Assembly: GCF_003402235.1 (NCBI RefSeq)
Contig: NZ_QEWO01000001.1
Coordinates: 186,001-250,000 of the forward strand
Length of the DNA: 64,000 bases
Source of the DNA: Parahaliea mediterranea
GTDB lineage: Bacteria; Pseudomonadota; Gammaproteobacteria; Pseudomonadales; Halieaceae
Direction of reading: 5' to 3'
In this document: piece after piece, positions 8,964-16,975 of the stretch
Position numbering within the stretch: the stretch's first letter is position 1
How the letters are laid out: every line of letters starts with the position of its first letter
Notes under the pieces: model-generated
What the model was told of the DNA's origin: nothing
What the model saw: the letters and a program-made list of their open reading frames with translations, nothing else
Database searches by the model: none
Translations under genes and position numbers: made by a program

Positions 8964-10346
8964 ATGACGCTCACCGCACTCATGGGCTACCTCGGGCTTT
9001 TCGGTGGCCTGGTACTGCTGATCTGGCTGGCGCTGCGCGGCGTCAACATCATCCTCGCGGCGTTGCTGAGCTCGGCGCTGGTGATTGTCACCAACGGCTT
9101 GCCCATCGCCGAGGGGCTGGGCGAGTACTTCTCTTTCGGGGGCCTGGGGGCCTTCACCTTCGCTGGCAAATTCTTCCTGCTGTTTGCCGCCGGAGCTATG
9201 TTTGGCCGGGTGATGGGTGACAGCCACGCGGCCTCCAGTATCGCCATGGCCATGGTGCGCAAAATGGGTGCCCAACGGGTGCTGTGGATCACCGTGTTGG
9301 CATCAACCCTGCTCACCTACGGGGGCGTGGTGGTATTCGTGGTGATTTTCGCCATGTACCCGCTGGGGTTGAAGCTACTGCAACAGGCAAACGTTCCCAA
9401 GCGGTTGTTCTGCGCGGCGCTGGCGTTGGGCTCTGGCACCTATACCCTGACGGCCTTGCCCGGCACGCCCTCCATCCACAACGTGATTTCCTCGGTGGCC
9501 CTGGGCACCGACCTGTTCGCCGGCGCCTGGCTTGGCGTGCTGGGTGGGCTGATCATGTTCGGCCTTGGCATGTGGTACCTGGAGCGCCAGCGCCTGCAGG
9601 CCCTGCAGCAAGGAGAGGGCTTTCAGCCCGGGCCCACCGACCACAGCCTGCAGGCCGACCCGGGCGAGTCAGCCTATCCAGTCTGGCCCCTGGCCCTGCT
9701 GCCGCCGGTGGTGGTGCTGGGCACTATCCTGCTGCCGCGCCTGCTCACCATCGTGCTGGGCGATGCAGCGGCGGATTACGCCCTGCTGCAATTTGCCAAC
9801 AGCCAGCCCGTGGTGTGGCCGAGCCTGGCCCTGATGGGTGGCACGCTGCTGTGTGTCATCCTGTTCCGGGAATTGCGTGGCAAGGCCCTGCACACTGTGG
9901 GGCAGGGCACCCAGGACTCCATTATGCCGCTCATCAACACCGCCGCAGTGATCGGCTTTGGCGGGGTGGTGACTCACACTGCCGGCTTCCAACAGTTCGT
10001 CCAGCTGATGTTGGAAGCACCGCTGCCGCCGCTGCTGTCCATGTTCACGTCTATCAGCATGATTTCGGCCATCACCGGCTCCGCCTCTGGCGGCCTGCAG
10101 ATATTCATAAGCACCATGGCGCCAGGTTACCTGGAGGCGGGCATCGCCCCCGAGGTGTTGCACCGCCTGGCCACCATGGCCGCCGGCGGCTTTGACTCGC
10201 TGCCCCACTGCGGAGCGGTGGTGGCCATGCTCACCATCACCGGCCTGACCCACAAGCAGGCCTATCGGGATGTCGGCATGGTGACCGTGGTCATTCCGGT
10301 GGTGGCAACGCTGCTGTGTATCGCAGCGGTGGCGGTGGTCGGTTGA
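8964..10346 (+). CDS. GntP-family permease
   Basis: A 460-residue inner-membrane permease of the GntP/gluconate:H+ symporter family with about 12 to 13 hydrophobic helices. The opening helix region GLVLLIWLALRGVNIILAALL and the motif GTYTLTALPGTPSIHNVI are typical of the family. The late signature GFDSLPHCGAVV is also present, a common GntP motif preceding the last helices. It closes the hydroxy-acid operon after a 96-base gap with GGAATCACT before the ATG. It probably imports the acid that the operon degrades; family members carry gluconate, lactate-like and other hydroxy acids, so the substrate stays open. Confidence 0.88.
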   Translation: MTLTALMGYLGLFGGLVLLIWLALRGVNIILAALLSSALVIVTNGLPIAEGLGEYFSFGGLGAFTFAGKFFLLFAAGAMFGRVMGDSHAASSIAMAMVRKMGAQRVLWITVLASTLLTYGGVVVFVVIFAMYPLGLKLLQQANVPKRLFCAALALGSGTYTLTALPGTPSIHNVISSVALGTDLFAGAWLGVLGGLIMFGLGMWYLERQRLQALQQGEGFQPGPTDHSLQADPGESAYPVWPLALLPPVVVLGTILLPRLLTIVLGDAAADYALLQFANSQPVVWPSLALMGGTLLCVILFRELRGKALHTVGQGTQDSIMPLINTAAVIGFGGVVTHTAGFQQFVQLMLEAPLPPLLSMFTSISMISAITGSASGGLQIFISTMAPGYLEAGIAPEVLHRLATMAAGGFDSLPHCGAVVAMLTITGLTHKQAYRDVGMVTVVIPVVATLLCIAAVAVVG

Positions 10347-10368
10347 TGAGTTTATTGAAGGACAGCGA

Positions 10369-10926
10369 CTAGCTGCGCCGTACAATCTCCGCCAGAGGCT
10401 TGCGCTGGCGCGGCGCTTCGTCGCGCTCGATATAGGCGGCGGGAAGGCTTGGGTTATCACCGGCATAGCCAATGGCCAGGGCTGTCAGCGCTTGTTGGCT
10501 GTCGCCCAGTTGAAAGTCCGCGTGGGCTTTTTCCGGCTCGATGCCGATCATCTGGTGGACCACCAGGCCCCGGGCCGTGGCTTCCAGTGTGAGAAAGGCT
10601 GACGCTGCCCCCAGGTCATGGGCGGCCGCCTTGTTCGGCTCGCCGTTGTGCTCAAAGGCCGTCTCCATCACTCCCAGCGCCAGAACCGGCGCATGCTGGG
10701 CCCAGGGCTGGTTGCCTTCCACCAGCACCTCGAAAATCGCCTGCCAGAGCGCGGGATTCTCCGCCTTCACCCCAACAATGTAGCGCCACGGCTGGGCATT
10801 GTAGGACGACATCGTCCAGCGGGCCGCTTCGAACAGGGCATCCACATCCGTGCCGCTGACATTGCGGGCCGGGTCAAACTGGTAGGGGCTACGGCGCTGG
10901 CGGAACAGGGGGTGAATCTCACTCAT
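10369..10926 (-). CDS. Nitroreductase-family protein
   Basis: A 185-residue FMN-binding oxidoreductase of the nitroreductase fold. The N-terminal RRSPYQFD and the segment ARWTMSSYNAQPWRYIV are the FMN and dimer-interface signatures, and the C-terminal part has the LGAASAFLTLEATARGL and IGYAGD motifs. I start it at 10926 because AAGGAGAACGCC lies directly upstream; a six-codon upstream extension has no such site. It converges with the GntP gene, whose stop is 22 bases away. It is followed upstream by 370 bases without a gene, so it is probably monocistronic. The substrate (quinone, nitroaromatic or other electrophile) cannot be deduced. Confidence 0.85.
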   Translation of the reverse strand: MSEIHPLFRQRRSPYQFDPARNVSGTDVDALFEAARWTMSSYNAQPWRYIVGVKAENPALWQAIFEVLVEGNQPWAQHAPVLALGVMETAFEHNGEPNKAAAHDLGAASAFLTLEATARGLVVHQMIGIEPEKAHADFQLGDSQQALTALAIGYAGDNPSLPAAYIERDEAPRQRKPLAEIVRRS

Positions 10927-11298
10927 GGCGTTCTCCTTGTGCAAATTCTCAGTGTCGTGCAGGCAGGTATGGGGCCGGCACGGGGGTTATTGTTCAGGTA
11001 GCCGCCGCGCCTCAAGCGCCGGCCACCCGCTGCAATACCCCTGTAGTGTGCCGGGAGTGAGTGAGCGAATAAATCGAATAAATTTTGTAGATACTTTCGA
11101 AATAAACGAAAAGTAATGTATGTTGCTGGCCGTGCAAATGTCCGGGACGGACACGTTACGCTAGCGGCAAGGGTGGCCGCGAAATATCGTAAAGGCAGCA
11201 CAGCCCTCCAAGCGGTGGTTGGCCAAGCCAACATTTTGACAAGAAAAGGACGACCTGTTTCGAAAAACGGTCCAGAGAGCGACTAGGCAAGGCACTTT
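10927..11298. other. Gene-free interval with AT-rich promoter-like block and short hairpin
   Basis: No credible gene in about 370 bases. An AT-rich block at roughly 11065-11115 contains CTTTCG and CGAAAAG arms around AAATAAA and could carry the nitroreductase promoter reading leftward. A short inverted repeat GTTGGC-CAA-GCCAAC at 11218-11232 is followed by ATTTT, a weak terminator-like hairpin for the plus strand with no obvious upstream gene. Confidence 0.3.
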
Positions 11299-11916
11299 CT
11301 AAGCGAGGTACTTTCGCCCCCTCTTATTTTTGCGACTGTAGAGTCGCTGATAAGCCCGCCTCTGCTTGGTGATTTCATAGAGGACGATGCCAGAAGTGGT
11401 GCCCAGATTCAGACTCTCGATAATGCCAAGCATCGGGATGTTGATGCAGGCTTTGCTTCGCTTCACTGCTTCATCGGTAATACCCCTCGACTCGCTACCA
11501 AACCAAACAGCGAGTTTGTGGTCCTCAGTGAAATCACCTTCATGCAATACGATATTCGTCCGTCCTTTGACATGAGGGGATGTGACCACTGAGGTGAAGT
11601 TGTTTTTTTCAAGGTGATCAAAGCAATCTGAAGTGCTATCGAACCGTTTTACAAATGTCCATTTTATGGCAGACACCGAAGTAGACGACAGGGACTTCCT
11701 GGCCCGCATATCCTCCCACTCATCCGGCAGCTTCTTCCGCGGATCAACCACATAAACTTTCTCAACCCCTAGAGCATTTACATTACGAATCACGGTTCCA
11801 ATGTTCCTAATGTCGTGAGGGTCTTCAATTACGGCTATTAGATTTTTGCACCGATACGCCTTGATTTTATTGGCGCGGCGCCTGACGGCACTCTTTTGCT
11901 TTTTGTCTTCTTCCAT
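11299..11916 (-). CDS. TrmH/SpoU-family RNA 2'-O-methyltransferase
   Basis: A 205-residue SPOUT methyltransferase, close in size and motifs to tRNA guanosine-2'-O-methyltransferase TrmH. Motif 1 is EDPHDIRNIGTVIRN with the catalytic arginine, motif 2 is LAVWFGSESRGIT, and motif 3 is IPMLGIIESLNLGTTSGIV, which forms the AdoMet-binding trefoil knot. The N- and C-termini are rich in Lys/Arg, suitable for RNA binding. The gene is visibly lower in GC than everything around it and uses many A/T-ending codons, pointing to recent acquisition. It stands alone on the minus strand, without obvious operon partners. The target RNA and position are inferred from the family only. Confidence 0.85.
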   Translation of the reverse strand: MEEDKKQKSAVRRRANKIKAYRCKNLIAVIEDPHDIRNIGTVIRNVNALGVEKVYVVDPRKKLPDEWEDMRARKSLSSTSVSAIKWTFVKRFDSTSDCFDHLEKNNFTSVVTSPHVKGRTNIVLHEGDFTEDHKLAVWFGSESRGITDEAVKRSKACINIPMLGIIESLNLGTTSGIVLYEITKQRRAYQRLYSRKNKRGRKYLA

Positions 11917-12034
11917 GTTTTACAGTGTGCTCCCTGAGATAGTCCGCTGTAGCTCGAAAGGCGGAATCTGCCCATTTTAGGCCAAATGTCCGCTTTTGGC
12001 CGGGAATTCAACCGATCAACAAGGGGTAAAGTCA

Positions 12035-12574
12035 TCAGACTGACTGTTTTTTGGGGCCGCTCCTCGCTACAGAAAATTCGTCGGCGGGATCTGGCGGATT
12101 TGTGCGTTGCTCACAAATCAAGGACATGATTTCGGCCCCGAGTAGCAGATCGGGCTCATGTCCAAACTTGTGCTTGCGCAGTTTTCCTTTGTGGTCGATC
12201 AGTAGCAGGCTCGGGGTGCCCTGCAGACCATAGGCACGCATTGTCTTGGGCAGCATGCCATTGTCCGACGGTGTGTCCATACCAACGGGGAAAGTTATGC
12301 GGTACTCATGAAGGAAGGCTTGTAGCGCTTCCTGGCTGCCCTGAGCGGCGTGATGCTCAAATACAGTATGTACTCCGATTACCGCGACATCTTCCTTGTG
12401 GAAGGTTGTCGCAACTCGTTGAGCTTGCGGCAATCCGTGGGAAACACACCCAGGGCACAACATTTGGAACGCCTCGATGAGCACCACTCGCCCCCGCAAG
12501 GATGCCAGCGTCAGGGGCGCGTCCGCGTTGAACCAATGGGTGGTCTGCAGTTCCGGGGCTTCACACACGCTCAT
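12035..12574 (-). CDS. Thioredoxin-fold redoxin (TlpA/AhpC-like)
   Basis: A 179-residue thioredoxin-fold protein without a signal peptide. The active site CPGC (Cys40-Pro-Gly-Cys43) follows a typical beta strand VVLIEAFQM. The cis-proline loop is seen as GLQGTPSLLLIDHKGKLR. The arrangement resembles TlpA/redoxin proteins that reduce or oxidise client thiols. It is the last gene of a three-gene minus-strand unit (a 42-residue thiol peptide, a secreted protein, this redoxin) with a 14-base gap to the secreted-protein gene. An HxlR regulator, a family that often senses thiol-reactive stress, is divergently transcribed. Role in thiol or peroxide stress is inferred. Confidence 0.75.
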   Translation of the reverse strand: MSVCEAPELQTTHWFNADAPLTLASLRGRVVLIEAFQMLCPGCVSHGLPQAQRVATTFHKEDVAVIGVHTVFEHHAAQGSQEALQAFLHEYRITFPVGMDTPSDNGMLPKTMRAYGLQGTPSLLLIDHKGKLRKHKFGHEPDLLLGAEIMSLICEQRTNPPDPADEFSVARSGPKKQSV

Positions 12575-12588
12575 CGGTTATCGTCTCG

Positions 12589-13341
12589 CTATCGGTTGGT
12601 CTTGCCCGGAAGACTGAGATCACCGGATGCCACGTCAAATACGTCAACCACGCAGAGCAAAGGGGCGTGGATGCTGTCGTTGACGCGCAGACCGGCGGTG
12701 ACGCCGTCAAACGAGGCCGCTTTAACCATGCCAATATCATGAAATGGCACGCGAACTTCAACGGTATCGCCACTGATCACCGGTGACCAGCCGGGGCTAT
12801 CGATCAGAATGGGCAGCCCAGGCCAGGTGGGCGGCAGGCTTGGCTTTGATCCTTCAGGAATATCCTTGACCTTGAGATTTCCAGCGCCGCACGCCTCATC
12901 CGGTGCCAGTACCACCCAGTGGCTGTGCCAAAGGTCACCATCGTTATCCAGTTTGCCATCGCCATTTTCGTCAAACAGCGGGGTATCATCAAAATCGGGA
13001 TGTGCCGTGACAGCGAAGGCGAGAATACCCGCTTTCTCGTCGAAACCCACACCGGCAGTATCGATGCTGGTAGGCCAAACGTAGGAAAAAACTCGAGAGC
13101 CCGCCAATTTGCCAGAAGCGCTGGGCTTAGAAGCGCCTGCATTGCCCGAGACTCCCATATGGAATACCGCTACATTGCCATCCGTGGTAATCCGGGCATG
13201 AATAATGTCAAACGGGGCGGCAACGCCTTTTCCATCGGGCGCCATAATTCCGCCATCTTCTGGCCCGTGGGCGAAGGCGACGCTAAAACCTGTGCCGAGC
13301 GCCAGTGCGCCGATGGCCATGCTGCGAAGTATTACGTTCAT
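12589..13341 (-). CDS. Secreted protein of unknown function with EF-hand-like Asp/Asn loop
   Basis: 250 residues. A clean signal peptide (about 1-24, ending AFAHG) predicts export. I do not recognise the family. The mature protein has several His/Asp-rich beta segments and an Asp-rich loop at 124-136 (DENGDGKLDNDGD) that looks like a calcium-binding EF-hand or dockerin-type loop. It begins in a 4-base ATGA overlap with the small thiol peptide gene and is followed 14 bases later by the redoxin gene, so the three are translationally linked. A periplasmic metal-binding or redox partner of the redoxin is possible but unproven. Confidence 0.65.
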   Translation of the reverse strand: MNVILRSMAIGALALGTGFSVAFAHGPEDGGIMAPDGKGVAAPFDIIHARITTDGNVAVFHMGVSGNAGASKPSASGKLAGSRVFSYVWPTSIDTAGVGFDEKAGILAFAVTAHPDFDDTPLFDENGDGKLDNDGDLWHSHWVVLAPDEACGAGNLKVKDIPEGSKPSLPPTWPGLPILIDSPGWSPVISGDTVEVRVPFHDIGMVKAASFDGVTAGLRVNDSIHAPLLCVVDVFDVASGDLSLPGKTNR

Positions 13342-13466
13342 TTTAGTGCCTCCAATGCTGCACCGAAGTTAATAGAGCGATCAGGATCGACTGCCTTGGC
13401 AGGGTTTTTCTGCTCTATAGCGGCCACAGGGCAGCCAGCGTGGTACAAGATCGATTTTTCAGTCAT
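13338..13466 (-). CDS. 42-residue thiol peptide, possible truncated glutaredoxin-like protein
   Basis: A short gene with GTGAGGAACATC before its ATG at 13466, and its stop overlapping the start of the next gene as ATGA, so it is very likely translated. The start, ILYHAGCPV, resembles the N-terminus of small glutaredoxin/thioredoxin-like proteins in which YHAGCPVC carries the active cysteines. Here the second cysteine is replaced by Ala and the protein ends after 42 residues instead of about 80 to 100. It may be a decayed remnant kept as a leader for translational coupling, or a genuine single-cysteine peptide. The frame can be extended 23 codons upstream, but no ribosome site supports that. 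Confidence 0.5.
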   Translation of the reverse strand: MTEKSILYHAGCPVAAIEQKNPAKAVDPDRSINFGAALEALK

Positions 13467-13545
13467 GATGATGTTCCTCACGTCGAACGTCGAAACATTG
13501 TTTACACGCCCAAGGATAGCGCCCGGGCTCAGCAAAAAAAGCGGT

Positions 13546-13557
13546 AACCTATAGGTT
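13546..13557. promoter_or_regulatory. Perfect 12-bp palindrome in the HxlR divergent promoter
   Basis: AACCTATAGGTT is a perfect palindrome located between the divergent thiol-peptide operon and the HxlR gene, 47 bases before the regulator ATG. Size and position fit a dimeric winged-helix operator used for autoregulation and control of the opposite operon. Confidence 0.5.
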
Positions 13558-13604
13558 CAGTAGGCACTTATTGGTGTAAATTGGCGAAATCTAAAGAGAA
13601 AAAA

Positions 13605-13928
13605 ATGAGCGTCCGCAGCAGCCCCAGCGCTTATCGAAAACTGGAGGACGTTGTCGGGTGCAAGTGGTCCGTATCTGTGCTGCTGGCCGTCGGTGACGGT
13701 GTCAACCGTCCTGGTGCATTGGAGAGGCGCATTGCCGGTATCTCCAAAAAAGTACTGTCTGAACGATTACGTAAATTGACATCCTATGGTCTGCTTGAGA
13801 AGACAAGCTTCCCTGAAGTGCCCCCGCGCACAGAGTACTCACTCACGTTACAAGGGGAAGAACTCCTAAGTATCATTCGACAGATACAGGACCTCGATCA
13901 GGAGATTCGAGACAGAGAATCGGGGTAA
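13605..13928 (+). CDS. HxlR-family winged-helix transcriptional regulator
   Basis: A 107-residue MarR-like winged-helix protein of the HxlR family. The family core is visible: CKWSVSVLLAVGDG, the recognition segment KVLSERLRKLTSYGLLEK, and the wing EVPPRTEYSLTLQGEEL. A cysteine sits directly before the KW motif, which could be redox-sensitive as in YodB/QorR-type regulators, though its position differs from theirs. I prefer the ATG at 13605 (AAAGAG upstream); a TTG eight codons earlier is the alternative. It is divergent from the thiol/secreted-protein/redoxin operon with a perfect palindrome between them, which suggests it controls that operon. Confidence 0.82.
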   Translation: MSVRSSPSAYRKLEDVVGCKWSVSVLLAVGDGVNRPGALERRIAGISKKVLSERLRKLTSYGLLEKTSFPEVPPRTEYSLTLQGEELLSIIRQIQDLDQEIRDRESG

Positions 13929-14338
13929 TTGGCTGATACGTTTTACTGGCATCAGATTTTACCCCAGCGGTTGCATGCCAGAGGGGCCTACTGGACCCTG
14001 CCCCTGTGCCCTTCGCTGCCAGCATCCAGAAACGCTAAATCTTGTCGGATAGCAGCATGTGCTTGTTTTACCAGGGAGATAGCTGCTTGGGAACTTGGGA
14101 AATGCACTCTTAAATTTACCGCTTTCCTTTCCTTTCCTTTGCTGGGCTTTCTGTACGTTTTTGCGCGCCCCAACCAATAGCTTGGAATGCTGGTTGGCTA
14201 CGAAACCGCATCTATGGGGGAGTGGGAGGACGGCGGGAGCCGTCCCGCGTCCTTCCCGACTTCAGGTGCAAGCGTGACGCGCTAGGAGAGTAGGCGGCCT
14301 CAAGCGATCCGACCCGTATACGATGTGCCTGCGCCAGT
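13929..14338. other. Gene-free interval
   Basis: About 410 bases between the HxlR gene and the convergent DUF11 gene. Short open frames on both strands have no ribosome site or recognisable product. The only structure I see is a TTTCC triplet repeat near 14125-14140. Confidence 0.4.
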
Positions 14339-15994
14339 TTACCCGTGCCGGCTTCTCGCACCCGCGACCAACAGCGCGATAATCATTAACGCCAGGCCGG
14401 CGGGGCCAGTGACCGGGATAGCATGTGCGCCGGTGCCGGGTGCAGGCGGTGGTGGTGGCGCGGCGGCCAGAGCCACCACCGTGGCATCGCCTACGGCTAC
14501 GGTGCCAGGATCGTCGGTATTGAAGGCAACAAAGTTGCCGCCGCTGAGTTGGCCTTGAACACTCAATTGGCTTAGGCCGACGGGCAACGGCGCCGGCAGC
14601 ATCACTTCCACGCTGACGGTGGCGGAGGCTCCCCCGGGTAGATCACCCAGGGCCACCTCGACGCTGGAATCGCCCGCGCCATTGCCGCTGGTCACCACCC
14701 CCCGGGACGTATTGACGCTGTCGTTTCGCAGTTGCGCGTTGGCCGGATCGGGCAGCTTGAACACCAGGGCCGTCGCGGGGCCGCCGGTGTTGGTGACGCT
14801 CATCTGCAGGAGCAAGGTATCGCCGGCGCCGGCCTGGGAGTCGCCGTTACTATCCACTGCGAGCGTGCTGCCCAGGGTGGCGGAAAGTACAGGCGGCACC
14901 ACCACGGCAGTGACCGTCGCGTCGTTTGGCGGGCCGGTGTCTGGGTCGTTGGTGAGCAGGGTCGTCAGGCTGTCGGCGGATACCGTGCCCTGGTTGGCCA
15001 CCTGAGTGAGCCCGGCCGGGCCGGGGTTGTCGATGGTCGCATCAAAACTCAAGGTCACCGTGGTGCCGTCGATCAGGGTGCCGAGGTCCATGCTCACAGC
15101 CGTGTCGCCGGGGTTGTTGCCTGACAGGACGACACCCTGGGTGGTGCTGATGGAGCCTGCCACCAGGCTGGTATGGCTATCCAGGGTGTCGCTGAACATC
15201 ACGTTGTCTACCTGCCCGCTGCCATCGCCCATGGCGTTGACGACCTGCACGGTATAGCGCAGCACATCTCCCGGGTTGGCCACGCCGTCGTTGTTGACAT
15301 CCAGCAGCAGGCTATCGCGCTTGGTGGCGCTGAGAGTCGATGTGGTTTGCACCCGGTCTATGACCAGGTTCTGCGCAGGCATCGATGAAATCTGTAATTG
15401 CAATGCGCCGATGTCGTCGAAGCTGGCCGGGCCGTTGAAGCCCAATGTCGAAAAAACTGAAAAGGGTACGGTAAAGGTACGTGGTGAAGCCACGCCGCCG
15501 GGGAGATTGAGCGCCGCCCGGGACGAATACCCGAAGCCGGAATCGGCCACGACATACACCGTGGCTGGATTACTGTTGTTGCGCACGCTAATTGAGATGG
15601 CGTCGTGACTGCCGGCTTCGGTCAAGTCGACGCTGCTCAGGCCATTGGGGTCGACGGTACCGCTACCGTCGACGCCATCCCAGACAATGTAGGCGTATGA
15701 AAATGAGCCCGCCGTGGAGTCTTTGTTGAGATTGTAGGTGCCGCCTGAAACCTCGGCGTTCAGGCGGGTGCCGTCACCAACAGTGGGGTTCAGGGTGAGC
15801 GTAAGCTCGCGTTCGCCGCCGAGAATGCCCGCGCCGGATACCCACGCGTCGACACGGGTACCGGTATCGGTCGGCGCGGTCCGGCTGATTGCCGGTTGGC
15901 CGGTATCGAAGGTGTCAATGACCACGGCGTGGGCAATGTTGTTAAGGCAGCCCAGTGCAAGGCCGGTTGTTAGGTAGCGTAAGGTGCGTAGCAA
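14339..15994 (-). CDS. Secreted DUF11-repeat protein with IPTL-like C-terminal sorting tail
   Basis: 551 residues. An N-terminal signal peptide (about 1-23, ending NIAHA) is followed by a beta-rich choice-of-anchor-like domain (about 25-225), then two DUF11-type repeats. Each repeat opens with a DxNxDxxxxxGD calcium-type loop (VNNDGVANPGD and VDSNGDSQAGAGD) and carries N-terminal Asn/Asp-rich strands. The C-terminus is a proline linker, AIPVTGPAG, a hydrophobic helix (LALMIIALLVAGA) and RSRHG. This is the layout of IPTL/PEP-CTERM-like sorting tails that are processed and retained at the cell surface. It stands alone on the minus strand. A cell-surface adhesion or matrix role is inferred from the architecture. 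Confidence 0.72.
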   Translation of the reverse strand: MLRTLRYLTTGLALGCLNNIAHAVVIDTFDTGQPAISRTAPTDTGTRVDAWVSGAGILGGERELTLTLNPTVGDGTRLNAEVSGGTYNLNKDSTAGSFSYAYIVWDGVDGSGTVDPNGLSSVDLTEAGSHDAISISVRNNSNPATVYVVADSGFGYSSRAALNLPGGVASPRTFTVPFSVFSTLGFNGPASFDDIGALQLQISSMPAQNLVIDRVQTTSTLSATKRDSLLLDVNNDGVANPGDVLRYTVQVVNAMGDGSGQVDNVMFSDTLDSHTSLVAGSISTTQGVVLSGNNPGDTAVSMDLGTLIDGTTVTLSFDATIDNPGPAGLTQVANQGTVSADSLTTLLTNDPDTGPPNDATVTAVVVPPVLSATLGSTLAVDSNGDSQAGAGDTLLLQMSVTNTGGPATALVFKLPDPANAQLRNDSVNTSRGVVTSGNGAGDSSVEVALGDLPGGASATVSVEVMLPAPLPVGLSQLSVQGQLSGGNFVAFNTDDPGTVAVGDATVVALAAAPPPPPAPGTGAHAIPVTGPAGLALMIIALLVAGARSRHG

Positions 15995-16202
15995 GTCCTG
16001 TTCCTCTGTTTATGTAACGACTCGATATCCGCGCCGGGGCAATACTTGGGCTTGCCACCGGGAGCGGGGCGTTTGTCAGAGATTGTCGAAACCGGGGAGC
16101 GTCTCGGCGAGGACATTTTAGTGGATTACATGCTGACCGTACTACAAAAAACTGACCATCGGTCTAAAATGGGTTAAATTCTTTTGGCAGTGACACGCGG
16201 GC

Positions 16203-16829
16203 CTATGCCGGCCCGTGCCGCGCCTCGGCCAGTACGCCTTGCAGGTAAACAAGGGCGTTGGTGCGCAACATGTCTTCGATGCTGTTGTCGCGGCGAATTT
16301 CGGTAAAGGCCCGGTGGTTTTGCAAAAGGCTGAGGCCATGGGCCATGGACCAGAAGGCGAGGGCGATGTCTTCCGGAGCGCGGTGGGTGACTCCGTTCAG
16401 GCGGCACCAGTCCGCCAGGGCGGCAACGAAGAAGTGCAGGCCGCGTACCCGGCCGGCGAAACACTCCGGAGTGGCCATCTCCGCTGCCAGGCTGCCCCAC
16501 ATCAATTCGTAGAATGGTTGGTGGCGCTGAAGAAAGTGCAGATAGGCCGTGCCCAGGGCTACCAGGCAGTCCTCAGTACCGGGCTCAAAGCGGTCGACGG
16601 CGGCTTCCATCTCATTGTTGAGCGCATAGAAGGCCAGGTCGGTTACCGCGTTGAGCAGTGCACTGCGGTCACGAAAGTGGCGATAGGGGGCGGCACTGCT
16701 GACCCCCAGGCGGCGAGCCGCCGCTACCATGGAAAAGCCCATCAGGCCCTCTTCCTCGATCAACTCGGCGGCGGCGACGATCAGGGATTTGTAGAGGTCG
16801 CCGTGGTGGTAGGGCGCGCTGTTGGCCAC
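16203..16829 (-). CDS. TetR-family regulator with WHG-type C-terminal domain
   Basis: A 208-residue TetR/AcrR repressor. The DNA-binding domain covers about residues 8-60, including LIEEEGLMGFSMVAAARRLGVSSAAPYRHFRDRSALL. The C-terminal half (HFLQRHQPFYELMWG) resembles the WHG ligand domain seen in regulators of fatty-acid-like catabolism. No ATG lies near the conserved start; GTG at 16829 gives the expected length, while the longest frame begins 51 codons earlier and would overlap the divergent PurU gene. The HTH begins immediately after this GTG, supporting it. Target and ligand unknown; the head-to-head arrangement with purU may be incidental. Confidence 0.82.
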   Translation of the reverse strand: MANSAPYHHGDLYKSLIVAAAELIEEEGLMGFSMVAAARRLGVSSAAPYRHFRDRSALLNAVTDLAFYALNNEMEAAVDRFEPGTEDCLVALGTAYLHFLQRHQPFYELMWGSLAAEMATPECFAGRVRGLHFFVAALADWCRLNGVTHRAPEDIALAFWSMAHGLSLLQNHRAFTEIRRDNSIEDMLRTNALVYLQGVLAEARHGPA

Positions 16830-16975
16830 GTGCTGGAGTCCGCTGTGCAAAAGGGGCCAGTGTGTCCCAGGCAGCGGCGCGGCGCAATTGCCTGTTCGTG
16901 GGCTGCGCCGGAATCCACTTAGTGCTAGTGTTAGCCCCCTTTTTCGCAGCATGTACCAGCAGGAAGCCAACAGGT

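Noticed and set aside
14120-14142. TTTCC repeat
   Set aside because: Three copies only, in a gene-free interval; no sign of phase variation.
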